This document shows, piece by piece, positions 37,492 to 49,730 of a stretch of DNA of 64,000 nucleotides. The translations under genes and the position numbers were made by a program. The notes under the pieces are model-generated. The model did not search any database. It saw only the letters and a list, made by a program, of their open reading frames with translations, and was not told the DNA's origin. The stretch is from Manis javanica (Eukaryota; Chordata; Mammalia; Pholidota; Manidae): the NCBI RefSeq assembly GCF_040802235.1, contig NC_133156.1, positions 139,483,173 through 139,547,172 of the forward strand. The letters are read 5' to 3'. Position 1 is the first letter of the stretch. Each line of letters starts with the position of its first letter.

Positions 37492-40446
37492 CCACAGTAG
37501 TTCTTTGCATGTAAATAATTCTGTTCCATGAACCCAGGAATGATCCACCAGAAGATGTAATTGTGCACCAGCTCTTTTCTTCTTGCATAATTTGATGAGC
37601 TGGGTGGGGCCAGGGTCAGTGTGGCTCATTCCCCTCAAGCTCAACAGAGGCCTGCCCCCAAAGGGTAGTATCTTGGTATTTTTAAAGTTTTCTGTCAAGT
37701 TTCACCATTTGCTTTTAAGGTTGTGCCAGAGGCTTTTTGATCCTGAGTGATTTAAGGTGATCCTCGCCCTTTTTTTACTCCTGTAGCCTTGGGAATCAAT
37801 CCCTGGACCACACCCACACCAGGAAAAGAGCAAGCAGGAATCTTGTTTCAGCCTCTCTCCCTCCAGGTTTTTCTGACAGCCCAGCAAGCCATTAGGGTTG
37901 GTAGGTGAGAGCTTTGGCTAGTCTGTTACCCATTACCATGTGGAGCTACACCCTCCTCTGTGCATGATCCCTTTTTGAGACCTGAGCTTTCAAGAGCAGA
38001 GCCTGTCAGATATCAAGACAGAGAGCTCATTTTTAATGAGCATAGCAAGCTAATGCTTATTTTAGTCCTCTTTCTCTGGTAGAGCTTCCCATATACATGG
38101 CTACACTATGATTTAGGTACAGAGTGAGTATTTAGCTGCCTCTGGGACATCTGAAGATATAACCCATCCTGAATCTTAACATGAGTGGGAGGAAAGCCAG
38201 TGACCTTGTGGTGGCTCTGCTTGCTGCCTGACTGATCCATCTGAAATGCAGGGACAAAAATGCAGGGGCTGGAGCCTCTCCACCAACTTGGCCAACAGGG
38301 GCCCGCGAAAGCATCCGCATGGTTGCATCGAGAGATTGAAAACATTACGCACCAGAAATTGTCTTGGCTACTCATTTATTTGCTTGTAGGTGAATGTTTT
38401 AATTGTCAGTTGAAAGTAGGCTGGGCATAATTTTTGTGAATCAGTTCAACTTCTCCTCATTTCAGAAAGGTTAGGTAGATGTTGGTGTGGTTTCCAGTAT
38501 CTCAATAGTCATATTCTTCCCAGATTTTTCATAGAACAGTAGAAATTTGTTCTGGGAGAATAGAGATCCTTATCCCCTTTTTAAACCTATGAAACCAAAG
38601 CACAAATAGTAAGTAAATTTACTTTAACCTTTGTTGGAAACTGACCTTCTCCAACCAACTCCTCTTGCAGCAGTTTTAAATAAATATTAGAATTTATTTT
38701 TAATTCTCATGCTGTCTTTAGATGACTTGAACAGTTCTGTAAACCTGCTTGCTTACTGCATATCGTCTGTTTATTTTGACTTTTCCCCTGTGATTAGAAT
38801 CATTAACTAGCAAATTGATAATTGACTTTGCTTATTGAGTTTTTTAGAAGGGATACTGCCTGTTTATAAACCTAGAAATTTATTTTTCCTCATTTCAACT
38901 ATTTTAGTACCTTATAACAAAGTGCAATAGGGAAAATAATATTTACTTACATGTGGAAAGCTGTCAGAATTTCCAGTGAGACAATAAATTTATGCCTGTG
39001 GCAGCCACCTTTTAATAACTTGAAATACTTTTTGTAATGTTTTTAGTTGTTGAGTGATGTTCTGTTTTGAAAAGGTAACTGCTTAAAGACTGACTTCTTA
39101 GAGTGGTTTTTAGACCAGGAAATATGTTTTTTAAACCTGTATTTGGAGATTATTCATCTAAAAATTGCTTTACTTGTAAGGAGGCTACCAGGAAATTCAT
39201 TACATTTTGAGTGGAGATGTGGACCCCTGGTATTATGAGCTATTGAGAAATACTAGTAGGGAATTGGATATTTCACTGGGCAAGGATTTTTCCCCTCAAA
39301 ATTTAGGGTTATTTTAAAAGGCAAAATATCATTTATAAGCTATTAAGCTTTGCCCCTTAAAAGTTAACCTTCTTCCTTATCTGTCATAATAATTTAATTT
39401 GGTGATGAAAAAGATTAGACTGTGGAAACTAGTCTATAGTTTGGTAACTGCTTTCCCTCAATTAGCAAGATTAATATGCTAGTTGCATAAAAGATACTGT
39501 TTGTTTTCAATTCTGTTCAATTTCTGTTGAGTAAATTTCAAAATATGCTGCAGGATAATAACAAGTCTCAGGGAAAATTGGACCCTATAGTTAAGTACAT
39601 TTGGGCACTGTTGGTTGACTGTAATAAGATAGCTTCCTAAAGTGTAGGCTTTCTCAGGAGAGGATGGCATGCCGGGCTGGCCTCAGGCATTTGACCCTAG
39701 ACCCCCTGTGCATCTTGGTAAGCATGGCTATACAGACTGTGAAGGCGTTCTGAATGGGAGAGGGGATTGTGGAAATGTCTTAGAGACACACTTTGGCTTT
39801 TGTCGTTCTAGTGCCTTGGGTCGGCAGTGAGTGAGCTCAACCTCACCGAAATGTGGAGATAGAAGAAGCAAGAAAAGTCATTTTTTATTCGACATCTATG
39901 TACATCATACTTAGGGGCTGTGATACCAGTCATGGCAAATGAGGGTATCTTTAGGCAGCTTTTCATTTAATTAGCTACTCATACAAATGTTCATGATTGA
40001 ATATGCACTGAAATCTTAAACTTTTAAAACCCTCCCATGAACAGTGCTGTTCCAGAGGATTGGTCACCAGTCAGACTCTGGCACTGGGTAGTTGTCACTC
40101 TCCTTTGGAGCTCCCCCTGTCTTTGCAAGGTCTCCGACTTGGGCATCACAGCCCCAGCCTGGTGGAAAGCTGTGCTTTCAGCCCAGCCAGGAACTGTGCA
40201 GGAGGAACTAACTTCGTCCCATTCCCCCAAACCCAAGAGGAAGCATGTCCAGGTGGGGATCTCACTTTGGAACTGAAATATTTTCAAAGATTGTTTGCCG
40301 ATCCCTGGCCTTTGCAAATGATTAGCGTATGTTTAAACACCCTTTGAAAGAAGTAGGCCTCTATGACATTTTCAAAATCAGCAATAATGATAAAGCCTCA
40401 CACTGTGTCTCCAGAAGCCCAAAGAAGTAGATTGAAAGTGGAGTGA

Positions 40447-40586
40447 AAGTTCTATGTTGCTAGATAGTAACCACACAAGGGGGTGAGCATTTAATCAGGT
40501 GGGGTAACTGTTGCACCACTGTGCTGTACATTTGAAACCAACATAAGATTGTATATCAACAATACTTGAATTTAAAAAAAAAAAAA
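40447..40586 (+). mobile_element. Young 5'-truncated L1 with target-site duplication
   Basis: About 140 bp ends GCTGTACATTTGAAACCAACATAAGATTGTATATCAACAATACTTGAATTT plus a 13-base A tail, the 3' tip of an L1. It is bounded by GAAAGTGGAGTGA (40434-40446) and GAAAGCGGAGTGA (40587-40599), a 13-bp target-site duplication with one mismatch. Confidence 0.85.
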
Positions 40587-42689
40587 GAAAGCGGAGTGAG
40601 GAACACCATCAGACAGGAAGCCTGCTGGGGACAGTGAGCACCCAGTGTGGCAACCCCCGGATGCTGCAGCATCCCAGCACTTGGCTGTGACATGGGCCAC
40701 GCCGTTGGCCAACCAGATCTAGGAGGCTGTGCCCTGTACCTTTTCCTGCCCCCACTACTGGAGTCTTGATCATTGAGCGTTTGCCTCTCCCTTGAGAGAG
40801 CAAGTGAAGCAAATTGGAAGTTGGCATTTTATGGAGGAGAATGGAGAAGGGACAGAGACAAAGATTGATAAAAGGAAATGGGATTGGGGTTTAGCCGTGG
40901 GTTCTGCTGGCCCCTCTCGTCCCCTTGCTGGGAGCAGAGTTCCACCTGGGAGGCTACAGCCTGGCTCAGAGGCTTCCCAGTCCTTTGTAACTACACCTTG
41001 TAAAACTGTGTGTAAATTTGAGTTGAAAGAACATTGCTTTGAAATATACCATCAGTAATACTATTAAATAGTATATCTTAAGCAAAATACACAAGCGATT
41101 GCCTTATATGACTTTAAAAACAGCCTTTTGTATGTTTGAATTTATTGCCTTATGTGTGGTCCAGCATTTGGGATAGTCAAAATTGCAGTTTCTATTGAGT
41201 TATATTCTATTTATCAGCAAACAGTCACTTCACCTGAAAGTATGTCCTTCAAAAGAAAAAAATAGATACACTTGCACCACCTGTCCATTAGGCATACTGA
41301 GAAACAGATGCAACAGGAGATACCATCCAAGTGACGAGCTGGCCCAGTTTGCCCAGGACCAAGGGCTTCCCAGGGACCCGAGACTGTCAGTGTCAAACCA
41401 GGTGAGTCCCAGGCAAACCACAACGGCTGGTGCCTTCTGGGTGCCGGGTGCCAGGTCAGAGGTAGGACGAAGTGGTGAGTCATATCCTGGTCTTTATAGG
41501 CAGGGCCATCCTTCCTGGACAGAGTTTGTGAAAATGGTCAGTGGGGAGGCAGTTTGGGAAATAGACCTACAGCCTTGGGCTCACTAACGTACCTGCAGTC
41601 ATGGGGCAGCGCTTCCCTACTTGCCTATTCGTGCTGCCAGCACCTTGGATTACCATGGCGCCTGCAGTGTGCCCAGGCAGAGGCAGCACCAGCCCTGGGG
41701 GTGAGCCACCTTGCTACTACCTCTCAGTGCAGTGCTGCGGTGAGCCCAGCACAGAGGTTCTGAGGGTTTAGAAGGGCAGCTTCCAGTGCAGAAGACTCCC
41801 ATCTAACAATTTGCTTACGACATCCACTTTTACAATCATGTTTAGTAGTTGTCTGTATTTATGTATTCAGCCTGTCATGGTGATTTTAGTGTGTCATTTA
41901 ATAAGGTGTTTTTCAACTTGACACACTGTACTTTCCCAACCTTAATTCATCCTTCCATTCATCTTAAGGTAAAAAATAGATGGGTAACAAATTCCAAAAT
42001 TGCAAAACCAGGATCAAGCATTAATAAGTCCCTTATTTATATATATGGTGTTAATATTGTAAGGGACCATTTTAGAGGCTAGGTAGATGTTTTCCTTGCT
42101 GAAATTATTGTTCAGGTCAGAAGGAATTGATGACCTTTGATGAAGACACAGGACTTATGTATGTAGTACATCTTTAAATATGCTAAGGATGCGGAAAACA
42201 ACCTGTATATGTCTTGGGTCGCTGCCTAAAACACAAGATATGTGCAACAACTCTTTTAAGGTGACTTGATTTTATGAGGAGGTTTTTTCAAAGATTGATG
42301 CTTACGATGCATATGATGTGTAATGGTTGAGTAGCAGTGGGCTGGCAGAAGTGAGTTCTAGATCACATGTTGGGCATTCTTGTTTGATTTGCCTGTTTGA
42401 GAACAGGCAACGTGCCCAAATGCATTCTTCCTAAGCATTTGGTATTTATTTATAAAGTAGGGATTTGACACTTTCCTCTTGTACTTCTGAGAGGAGGCTG
42501 TATTATTTGTAGAACTTTGATGTTTTCTGGTAGACCTGAATTCTGACCATATTGTTTGTTGAGCTTCTGATTGATTGATCAGGTTATTTCTAGAAATCTG
42601 ACCACCAAGACTGAGGAAGAACAGTTACCTCAGGCATCTGTATATCAAAACTAAGTGTTTCTGGTAACATACAGTATGGGAGTGGTCAG

Positions 42690-42890
42690 AAATACCCATG
42701 AATTAAACCAAGTTCAAGTACTGGCGTTGCCACTTACTAATGATATGACCTTGGTTAAGTCACTGAACCCCTCCCAGCCTGCTGACTTCTCTGTAAAAAG
42801 CTGATAGTATACAACGTATTTCATAAGGTCATAAATAAAACATGGAGTGCTCAGCACAGACCCTGATGCTAAATAAGTTCCAAGTTCTAT
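42690..42890 (+). repeat. MIR SINE, sense
   Basis: AAGTTCAAGTACTGGCGTTGCCACTTACTAATGATATGACCTTGGTTAAGTCACTGAACCCCTCC and TCATAAGGTCATAAATAAAACATGGAGTGCTCAGCACAGACCC match the MIR core and tail. Confidence 0.85.
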
Positions 42891-44004
42891 TATTTCTCTT
42901 CTTTATTACGTGCAATAAGAATCATCGATTAACTAGCGCTGTAATAAAGGGCTATACTTTGAAATTGTTTCTTCTGAATGATTTCCCTATAAGAATTCCC
43001 TTGGGTAATTCAGATGTCTGACTTGGGCAAAGTATTTGCTAGCTTGTTCTTCTACCTCTGACTTAAGTACAGTACAAGGGGGTATACCTTCTTTTGATGA
43101 ACTGATGTTTTCCTATATCATGGCTAGAGTCAGGCTATGAAATACTTTCACAAGTAAATTTCTCCTATAATTAGATCCTTGTTAGAGGGCATATTACTGG
43201 TGGGTTTTATTCCATGGTACAGGCCCAAAAATTGCACTGCAGTAAAAACAAGCTTGTTTTTAATGATAGAAGATATCTTTGGATGGTACCCAAGCCAACC
43301 TGTCATGGACAGCTTTATGTATGACTGTATGGTGAGATTACCATGGTTCCTTTTTTAAAATAGCATCAAATAGATGGTAGTGCTTACAGTAGGAGGGTTT
43401 TGCAGCCACAGCCTAGAAACAAGAGGACAGGTCTTAACGGTTTGTCTGTAGTTAATGTGCTTTATCCTGTGTTAGTATGGGCACCACATGGTATGATCTG
43501 GGTTGCCCCTTTATTCAACAGATATGACTCCCACACCACCTGGAGATGTCAGAAACTGTCAGCAACCAAATGACGCTTTCAGATGACGGCATTGTCCCTT
43601 GAAGACCTCTGTTGAAATCTTTGTTGCCTTGAAAAGATAATGTGAGGGAAGGAGAACACTGACTAATGTATCAAATTGCAGAGAGATTAACTCTTGGTGA
43701 CCAAGATCCCAAGAGAAGTCAGTCTTAGGACAGAGCAGTTTTGATATAAGGAAAGAGAAAACAAAGGTCAGAGAATTTATGGGATGTGCCCTGATAGGAT
43801 CCTTAAGTTGGGAGCCCTGAGAAGCCGAAGGAATGATGAGACACCCACTTTACTGAGGAAGTGGGGTGTGCTATGAAAGAGTGCTTCAGGACCTTCCCTG
43901 ACAACCAGCCTCCTCCTCAGCTGTGCCTGGACTCACCCTGTGTGATACCAGGTGAATAATCCCAAAGGTGTGTGTATTATGTGTGTGCATTTACACTTAA
44001 AAGG

Positions 44005-44240
44005 CGGTGTAGACTAGGGGTTGAGGATACTGACTCTAGGGCTGGACTGCTGTTTGCACCCATCCATCATCCTACCTTGGCTGTTTATCTTATGTAAATT
44101 ATTAACTCTTCATGCTTCACTCTGCTTATCTGAAAAAAAAAGCCTGGCCTTTATGGTCACTGAGAGAATTTAAAGGCTAATGTGTTTGAAGCATTTAGAA
44201 CAGTGGTTGGTACATGGTAGAAGTATTAGCTGTTATTGTT
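44005..44240 (+). repeat. MIR SINE, sense
   Basis: GTGTAGACTAGGGGTTGAGGATACTGACTCTAGGGCTGGACTGC at the 5' end, then GAATTTAAAGGCTAATGTG and GCATTTAGAACAGTGGTTGGTACATGGTAGAAGTATTAGCTGTTATTGTT at the 3' end is a near full-length diverged MIR. Confidence 0.8.
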
Positions 44241-44874
44241 ACTGAAATATGTTAGAGTCATGCCTTCCACATGGAAGGAAAATTCGTGGATTAGGGCTAC
44301 TAACTGCCTGACCAAGCAAGCCTGATGTCTCTGGCACGTGGCATATGAAAGTTTCTTTCTTGTTTGTGCCACAACCCATGTCAATGAGGTGGCTCTGCTC
44401 CATGCAGACATTCAGGAATCTAGGTTCCTTGTACATAACAGTGTTGCCATATTCTAGGGCCTCTGAGTTCTTCATGGATTTTCAGCATGCAACTGGCAGG
44501 TAAGGGAAGAGAAGGATTTTGCTAAGAGCATGAAGGGGCCAGACCTTGTCCCACATCCCACACCTCCCACATTATATTTGACACATGACCTTGTCTAACT
44601 ACAGAGGAAACTGGGAAATATAGTTTAGTTGTGTGCCCAGGCAGCAGAGAAGAACATGGATATTGATTCAAACATGGGTAAATCAATAGCATATGGATGA
44701 TTTTGACTTTGGCTTATGGTTTCCTTATGACACACAGCATTATTTGGTTTAAGTTTAAGAATTAATGGGAAAATCTACCCACCTGTTTGTCATGGAACAC
44801 TTAAATTCTATAGTTCATGCAGAAAGTCAACTATGTTACCATTTCGGAATAAAATAGTAAGAACTAACATCGAT

Positions 44875-45015
44875 GGAGAATTTAGAGTGGATACCAAGAT
44901 ACCAAACACTTTATATGTCTATTTTTCCTTATTTAATGAAATGAAATTAATCCCCACCACAGCCTTTATGAGGTAAGTACCAGAATTGCCCACATTTGAT
45001 GTGCAAAGCAACAAT
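44875..45015 (-). repeat. MIR/MIR3-type SINE, antisense
   Basis: CAAACACTTTATATGTCTATTTTTCC, AATCCCCACCACAGCCTTTATGAGGTAAGTACCAGAATTGCCCACATTTGATG follows the order of antisense MIR3 (TTTACAT, CCTCACAACAACCCTATGAGGTAGGTA, CCCATTTTACAGATG). Confidence 0.55.
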
Positions 45016-48000
45016 TACAGAGAAGCCATTAATCCAAGTGAAAAAATATGTACATCTATGAAGAGATAAAGAATCACAGGATTAATAGAGATTGACAAAA
45101 TTGCTAGTGTGTCTTTTCCTCTATCCCTTTAATCTATAACCTGACAAAATTTGGTAGATAGTGAACTTGTAGTTATTAACTTAGGAAGTTAATAACTTTC
45201 TACTTAGGGAGACCAAATCCAGATACACAGCAGAAGAGACTTTATCCAATATGGGGTGTTCACTCTACCTGATACAGCATCCATTAATTTGTCATGAGCT
45301 GGATGGCTTGTCAAGAAAACCTAATACATGTGTGCGTGGAAAAACACACATCAGCTTATGCTTTATCCTTTGGTTTACTTTATTTGCTTAGCTAAACGTG
45401 CTGGTTAAACCATGCATGCACTGCATTAGTCTGGAAAAGTTCCATGAGGGTCTGAACCTCTGATATCTGTGCAGATACTCCTTGAAATATCAGTTAGGTT
45501 CCTGAATTGTGTTTTATCTGTAGGCAATATTTTAATCAAAGAGGGTAAATAACCTAATGTCACTGGTGTGTGCTTTAGTGTTTTGAGCATGACATCACAG
45601 AGAAAAAAGATAAAAATACCATTCTGTCCACCCCTATAGGGGACAGTGTAAAGACCAATCTTTGTGTAAGGCACTTATTATTCTTACAAGATTCTACATG
45701 ATCAGTTAAAATGAGTCAGCTCATTGCCATCTTTATCAATTCCAGAGACTTCAAGTCCCTCTGTGGAGCTAACAAGTTTATAAAAGCCCTGAGAAGTTGA
45801 GACTTAAACAGATGTCAGATGGAAACAGCAGATGTGTAATAGCACAAAGGGGTTTGATAGGCCGTGGAATAGCTGAGTAATTAGAATGTCTGTGTGCTGG
45901 CATATCTACTTACACACTCTTGGCCAAGCTACAAGATAGTTGGATGTTTGCCCACTTGCTTGTGGCCTCATCTGCCTTTTGAAAAGTGTCAGCTTGGCAG
46001 CCAGACGAGGAAAGCACCTACTCCTGAATATTGGGCTCTGTTGCCGTGGGCTTTTTCTTTTACATGGTGCCTTGTTTTGGTTTTACAAAACGAGGAGATA
46101 ATTGAGGATAACCATCAATCTGTGCGTTACTAACAGGTGAGAGTCCAATGCTTTTCACCTCTAGATTTCAAAGTATTTTCCACTGTGCAAAGTTATAATA
46201 TTCCTTATCACATTTGTTCTTAAAAGTAATTTTCATTGAGTTGAGAAAGTGACACTTGCTCACCTTACAGGGTGTGTGACCAGAGCCATGGGTCACTGAG
46301 GTGACAGCTCAAGTCAGGGGCCAGGCAGAAAACGGAAGTATCCAGGGCCAACTTCTTGGGCTGTTACACTGGTGATTTAGACGGGACTCTGGACTTGGGG
46401 CCTCATTCTTGAGGGCCAGGGACTCTTTATAATATGTCAGGAAGCGAGTGCTGGCAATCGCTCCTATCAGCTGATTAAATGATCTCACACACTGCAGGAC
46501 TCTCATTGTATTTATAGCTGGCATAGTTTGGAAATGACTGCCTATTTTTATTTGGAATAACATAACATGGTTTTCTCATTCCCTGAGCTCTTATTGAGGG
46601 TATTTGGGGTTCTGGCCACATTGGCCTGCTGTGTATGGAGTTCATGACCATGGCCATATGCATTATCATTCTTTTCCTGATCCAATCACAGCTCCATTTT
46701 AACATTAAAAAAGAAACCACTTCTTAGTTTATCTGTTATTCAAGGACAAATCACTCAGTCACTATTGCCACTTCTCCAATTTGGGCTTTGATTTCTAAAC
46801 AAGAATAGGTCGTGTGCAGTGGATGAATCATATGTAGGCTAAATCTGTTTGGCTTTAGTTCTTCCCCCCTAAGAAATCTGGAGGGAAAAATCAATTTTCC
46901 ATCACTTTTTTTTTCCTGTTTGTATTTCACCAGATCCTATTTATTTCCTCTTTCAAGGATCCTGTTTATTTCCATCTGGAAATAGATGGTTTCAGCCTTT
47001 ATATTTGTGTAGGCAAAATGTAATGGAGATGGTGTTTTTCTTCAGTCAAGGCTGTCTGAGATTCTGCAGACTCTTCGTCAGTATAAGATATTCTTGATAC
47101 CACCTACTTGTTCAGTGGTTTCTGTCTGCTGCCTGTTTATCTGGGCAACAGCACCACAGGAAGAAAGGAAATTTTAAATGTGGAAATGACTTGTTATGCG
47201 TCAGAGGCTGTGAACTTGAAAGTCATTTATTAGTTTTGATCTCTAGTTGGCTTGAAAACAGCCCACTTTTTCTCTCTCTGTCTCCCAGTATTGAATTGTC
47301 AGAGGATCACCCACTTAAACTCCATGCTATGATTTAAAAACATGAAACATTATAAATTGTTTATTTCCACAGCACATTGTTCATTTCATAAGCCGTATCT
47401 CTCTTCTTTTCTAAAATTTTATTTTTTCATTATTGCTGTTGTTATTCCTGATATTCTGAGAGACATAGTGACATTTAAATGAAATAGTTCAAAGCACCCA
47501 GGACCAATAAAATAAGTTAACTAAAGTTATTTTCTTATAATATAGGTATAAAATAGTATGCATTCAGCTCTGAATCTCTGAAGTTCATACTTTGCCCTTT
47601 GCAACACATAGAGTCAATGTCAGATGTGTAGTTGGAAGTTTGGTTTCATTTAGTGTTGTAAAATTTCCTAATGGAATATCACCAAGCTCACATAACCTCA
47701 AATTAATACAGTATTAGTGGTCTTTAATGGAAGATACATAGGGCACAAGAAAAGGGCAAAAGTGGTTTTCATGTATTTCTTGGATTTGCAGATTTGTAGT
47801 CATGAAATTTCTGTTATGTACTGACAGAGTTTTACTATTGTGGTTAGCATTGCTTCTGAATACATACTGTATATCATGAAAAGTGAAAGCCACTCCCTTT
47901 TTATTTATAGTAAAAGAGGTTATATAACAGAGTTAAAATAGTATCCGCAGATGGGCCCATTGTAGGGTCATTATGTGATTTTGCTGGTGTGCTATTTCTG

Positions 48001-48066
48001 AAGTGTGAAATATTCATTCTGTTCCAAGGACTAGGAAACACAGCGTCCCCCAAAGCACGGTCGATG

Positions 48067-48384
48067 CAGCCCTGTCCAACACAAATGTAACAGGAGTCGC
48101 ACATGCAATTTAAAATCTTCTCATAGCTGCATTTAAAAGGTAAAAACAAAAGTAGGTGAAAATAATTTTTGTTCTCTATTTTATTTAACCTAATATACTC
48201 CAATTTTTCTCATTTCAACATGTAATTAAAATAAAATAATTAATGAACTGTGATTCTCATTTTGTACTAAATCTTTGAAATGTGGTATGTATTTTACACT
48301 TACAGCACATCTCACTCCAGACTGGCCACCTTTCAAAAACTCAGTAGCCAGTGTGGCCAGCAGTTGCCACACTGGACAGCCCAG
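48067..48384 (+). mobile_element. hAT-type non-autonomous DNA transposon (MER-like)
   Basis: The left end CAGCCCTGTCCAACAC and the complement of the right end (CTGGGCTGTCCAGTG) form imperfect terminal inverted repeats sharing CTGTCCA. Between them lie TTTTATTTAACCTAATATACTCC, ATTTCAACATGTAATTAAAAT, AATCTTTGAAATGTGGTATGTATTTTACACTTACAGCACATCTCA and CTCAGTAGCCAGTGTGGCCAGCAG. These are internal landmarks of a well-known eutherian Charlie-related MITE (MER3/MER33 type). Flanking 8-bp duplications are no longer clear. Confidence 0.75.
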
Positions 48385-49335
48385 GTCTGGTGTTTTCATG
48401 AAGTAAATCTATTATTAATGGTTTGATGGCAGCTTCAAGTCAGAAGAAGAAAGGATCATGTGAAATGTCTGCTCATTGGCAGAAAGTGAAATGTCAGTTC
48501 TCAAAAAGGAAAATGTTGACAAGACTTTCTGGAAAATATAACTTTATTTTTGAATTGTTTTAATACAGGTCGAATGCTGCTCGATAGCAGAATGGACTTT
48601 ATTTTCATGGTAGAAACAAAGAAACAAACAAAATCCCAGATCTAATGTTAGTCATTTCTTAAAGGAAATTAAAATTCAACATCATAGAGCCTTAATGTAA
48701 AGGATCCTTTTTTCACTCATTTATCTGGGTCTGCTGTTGCCGTGATTACATGGATGTAATACAGTCGAAGTTAAAGATTCCAGTTATAGTCAAAGTGCTT
48801 TATTTAGTTATTATATTATTTTCAACTGATGGCTGCTCTTATTATATTGGGTTTCCTGCCTCTCACAGCAGCTAACCAAAACCAGTTTGTTTTAACTCAA
48901 AACTAGAAGCAGTCAGAGAGCATTATTTGTGGTGAATTTCCTCCCTTGGTGCGTCCTCTGGAGCGCGGGCTGTTTTACTCCATTCCGTTTTCAGAGTGAA
49001 AGAGCTGTTACTATAATCCTGTGAGGTGATAACATGCTCTTGGTGGCCAATTAAAAGAGTTCTTGCCAACCAGATGGCCCTCCTTCTGAAGAAGCTCTGA
49101 CCTTTGAGCTTATTACTGTTGATTGGCGATAGAGGTTTTGTTAGATGATTACCCTCAAGGGATTAGTAATGGAAGCATGTGCTTGGAATGAACTTGGAGT
49201 GTCTCTGCAAACCCACGAATCTATCATCCTCTTGATGTTGGCTACCATATGGTCTTTGCACATTTTTGAAGTTTAATAACTTACATTTTTTGTATGGTAG
49301 AAATTGACCACGATTCCTCTCCTTAACCAAATTTT

Positions 49336-49730
49336 TGTTAACCTTCTTGTCTACCAGGCTCCAGCCTTAGCCTTATCAGGCCTGCCTTTAGCAAGAATCC
49401 TGCTGTCAGTTTGGAGAGAATTTCTCACCCTCAAGATACCTAATCACCCTTGATAACTTCTCACATTCCCCACCCACCACCCTTGATGTATAAGTTGTTA
49501 GCCTGCCATTAGCAAGAATCTCCCTCCCCTTAATGTCTCCTCTTAGTAACTTTTCAGCCGCTGACCCCCTCACTCTGCTCACTGACAATAGAAAGCCCCA
49601 CTCGTCCTTGGTGTATTCGGAGTTGAGCTTGATTTCTTTCTTACCATTTTGATCGTGTTGACTCCCTATTGCCAAAGTCCTAAATAAAATCTTCCTTACT
49701 GCTTTAACAAGCATCAGAATCGTTTTTTCT
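49336..49730 (+). mobile_element. Probable solitary retroviral-type LTR
   Basis: A stretch of about 395 bp has LTR-like architecture. A candidate start at TGTTAACC is followed by internal GCCTGCC(T/A)TTAGCAAGAATC motifs occurring twice (near 49383 and 49502), then a polyadenylation signal AATAAA at 49683-49688 and a U5-like end CTGCTTTAACAAGCATCAGAATCG. No internal coding region adjoins it, so it would be a solo LTR. Clean TG...CA ends and a target duplication were not established, and the family is not named. Confidence 0.45.
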
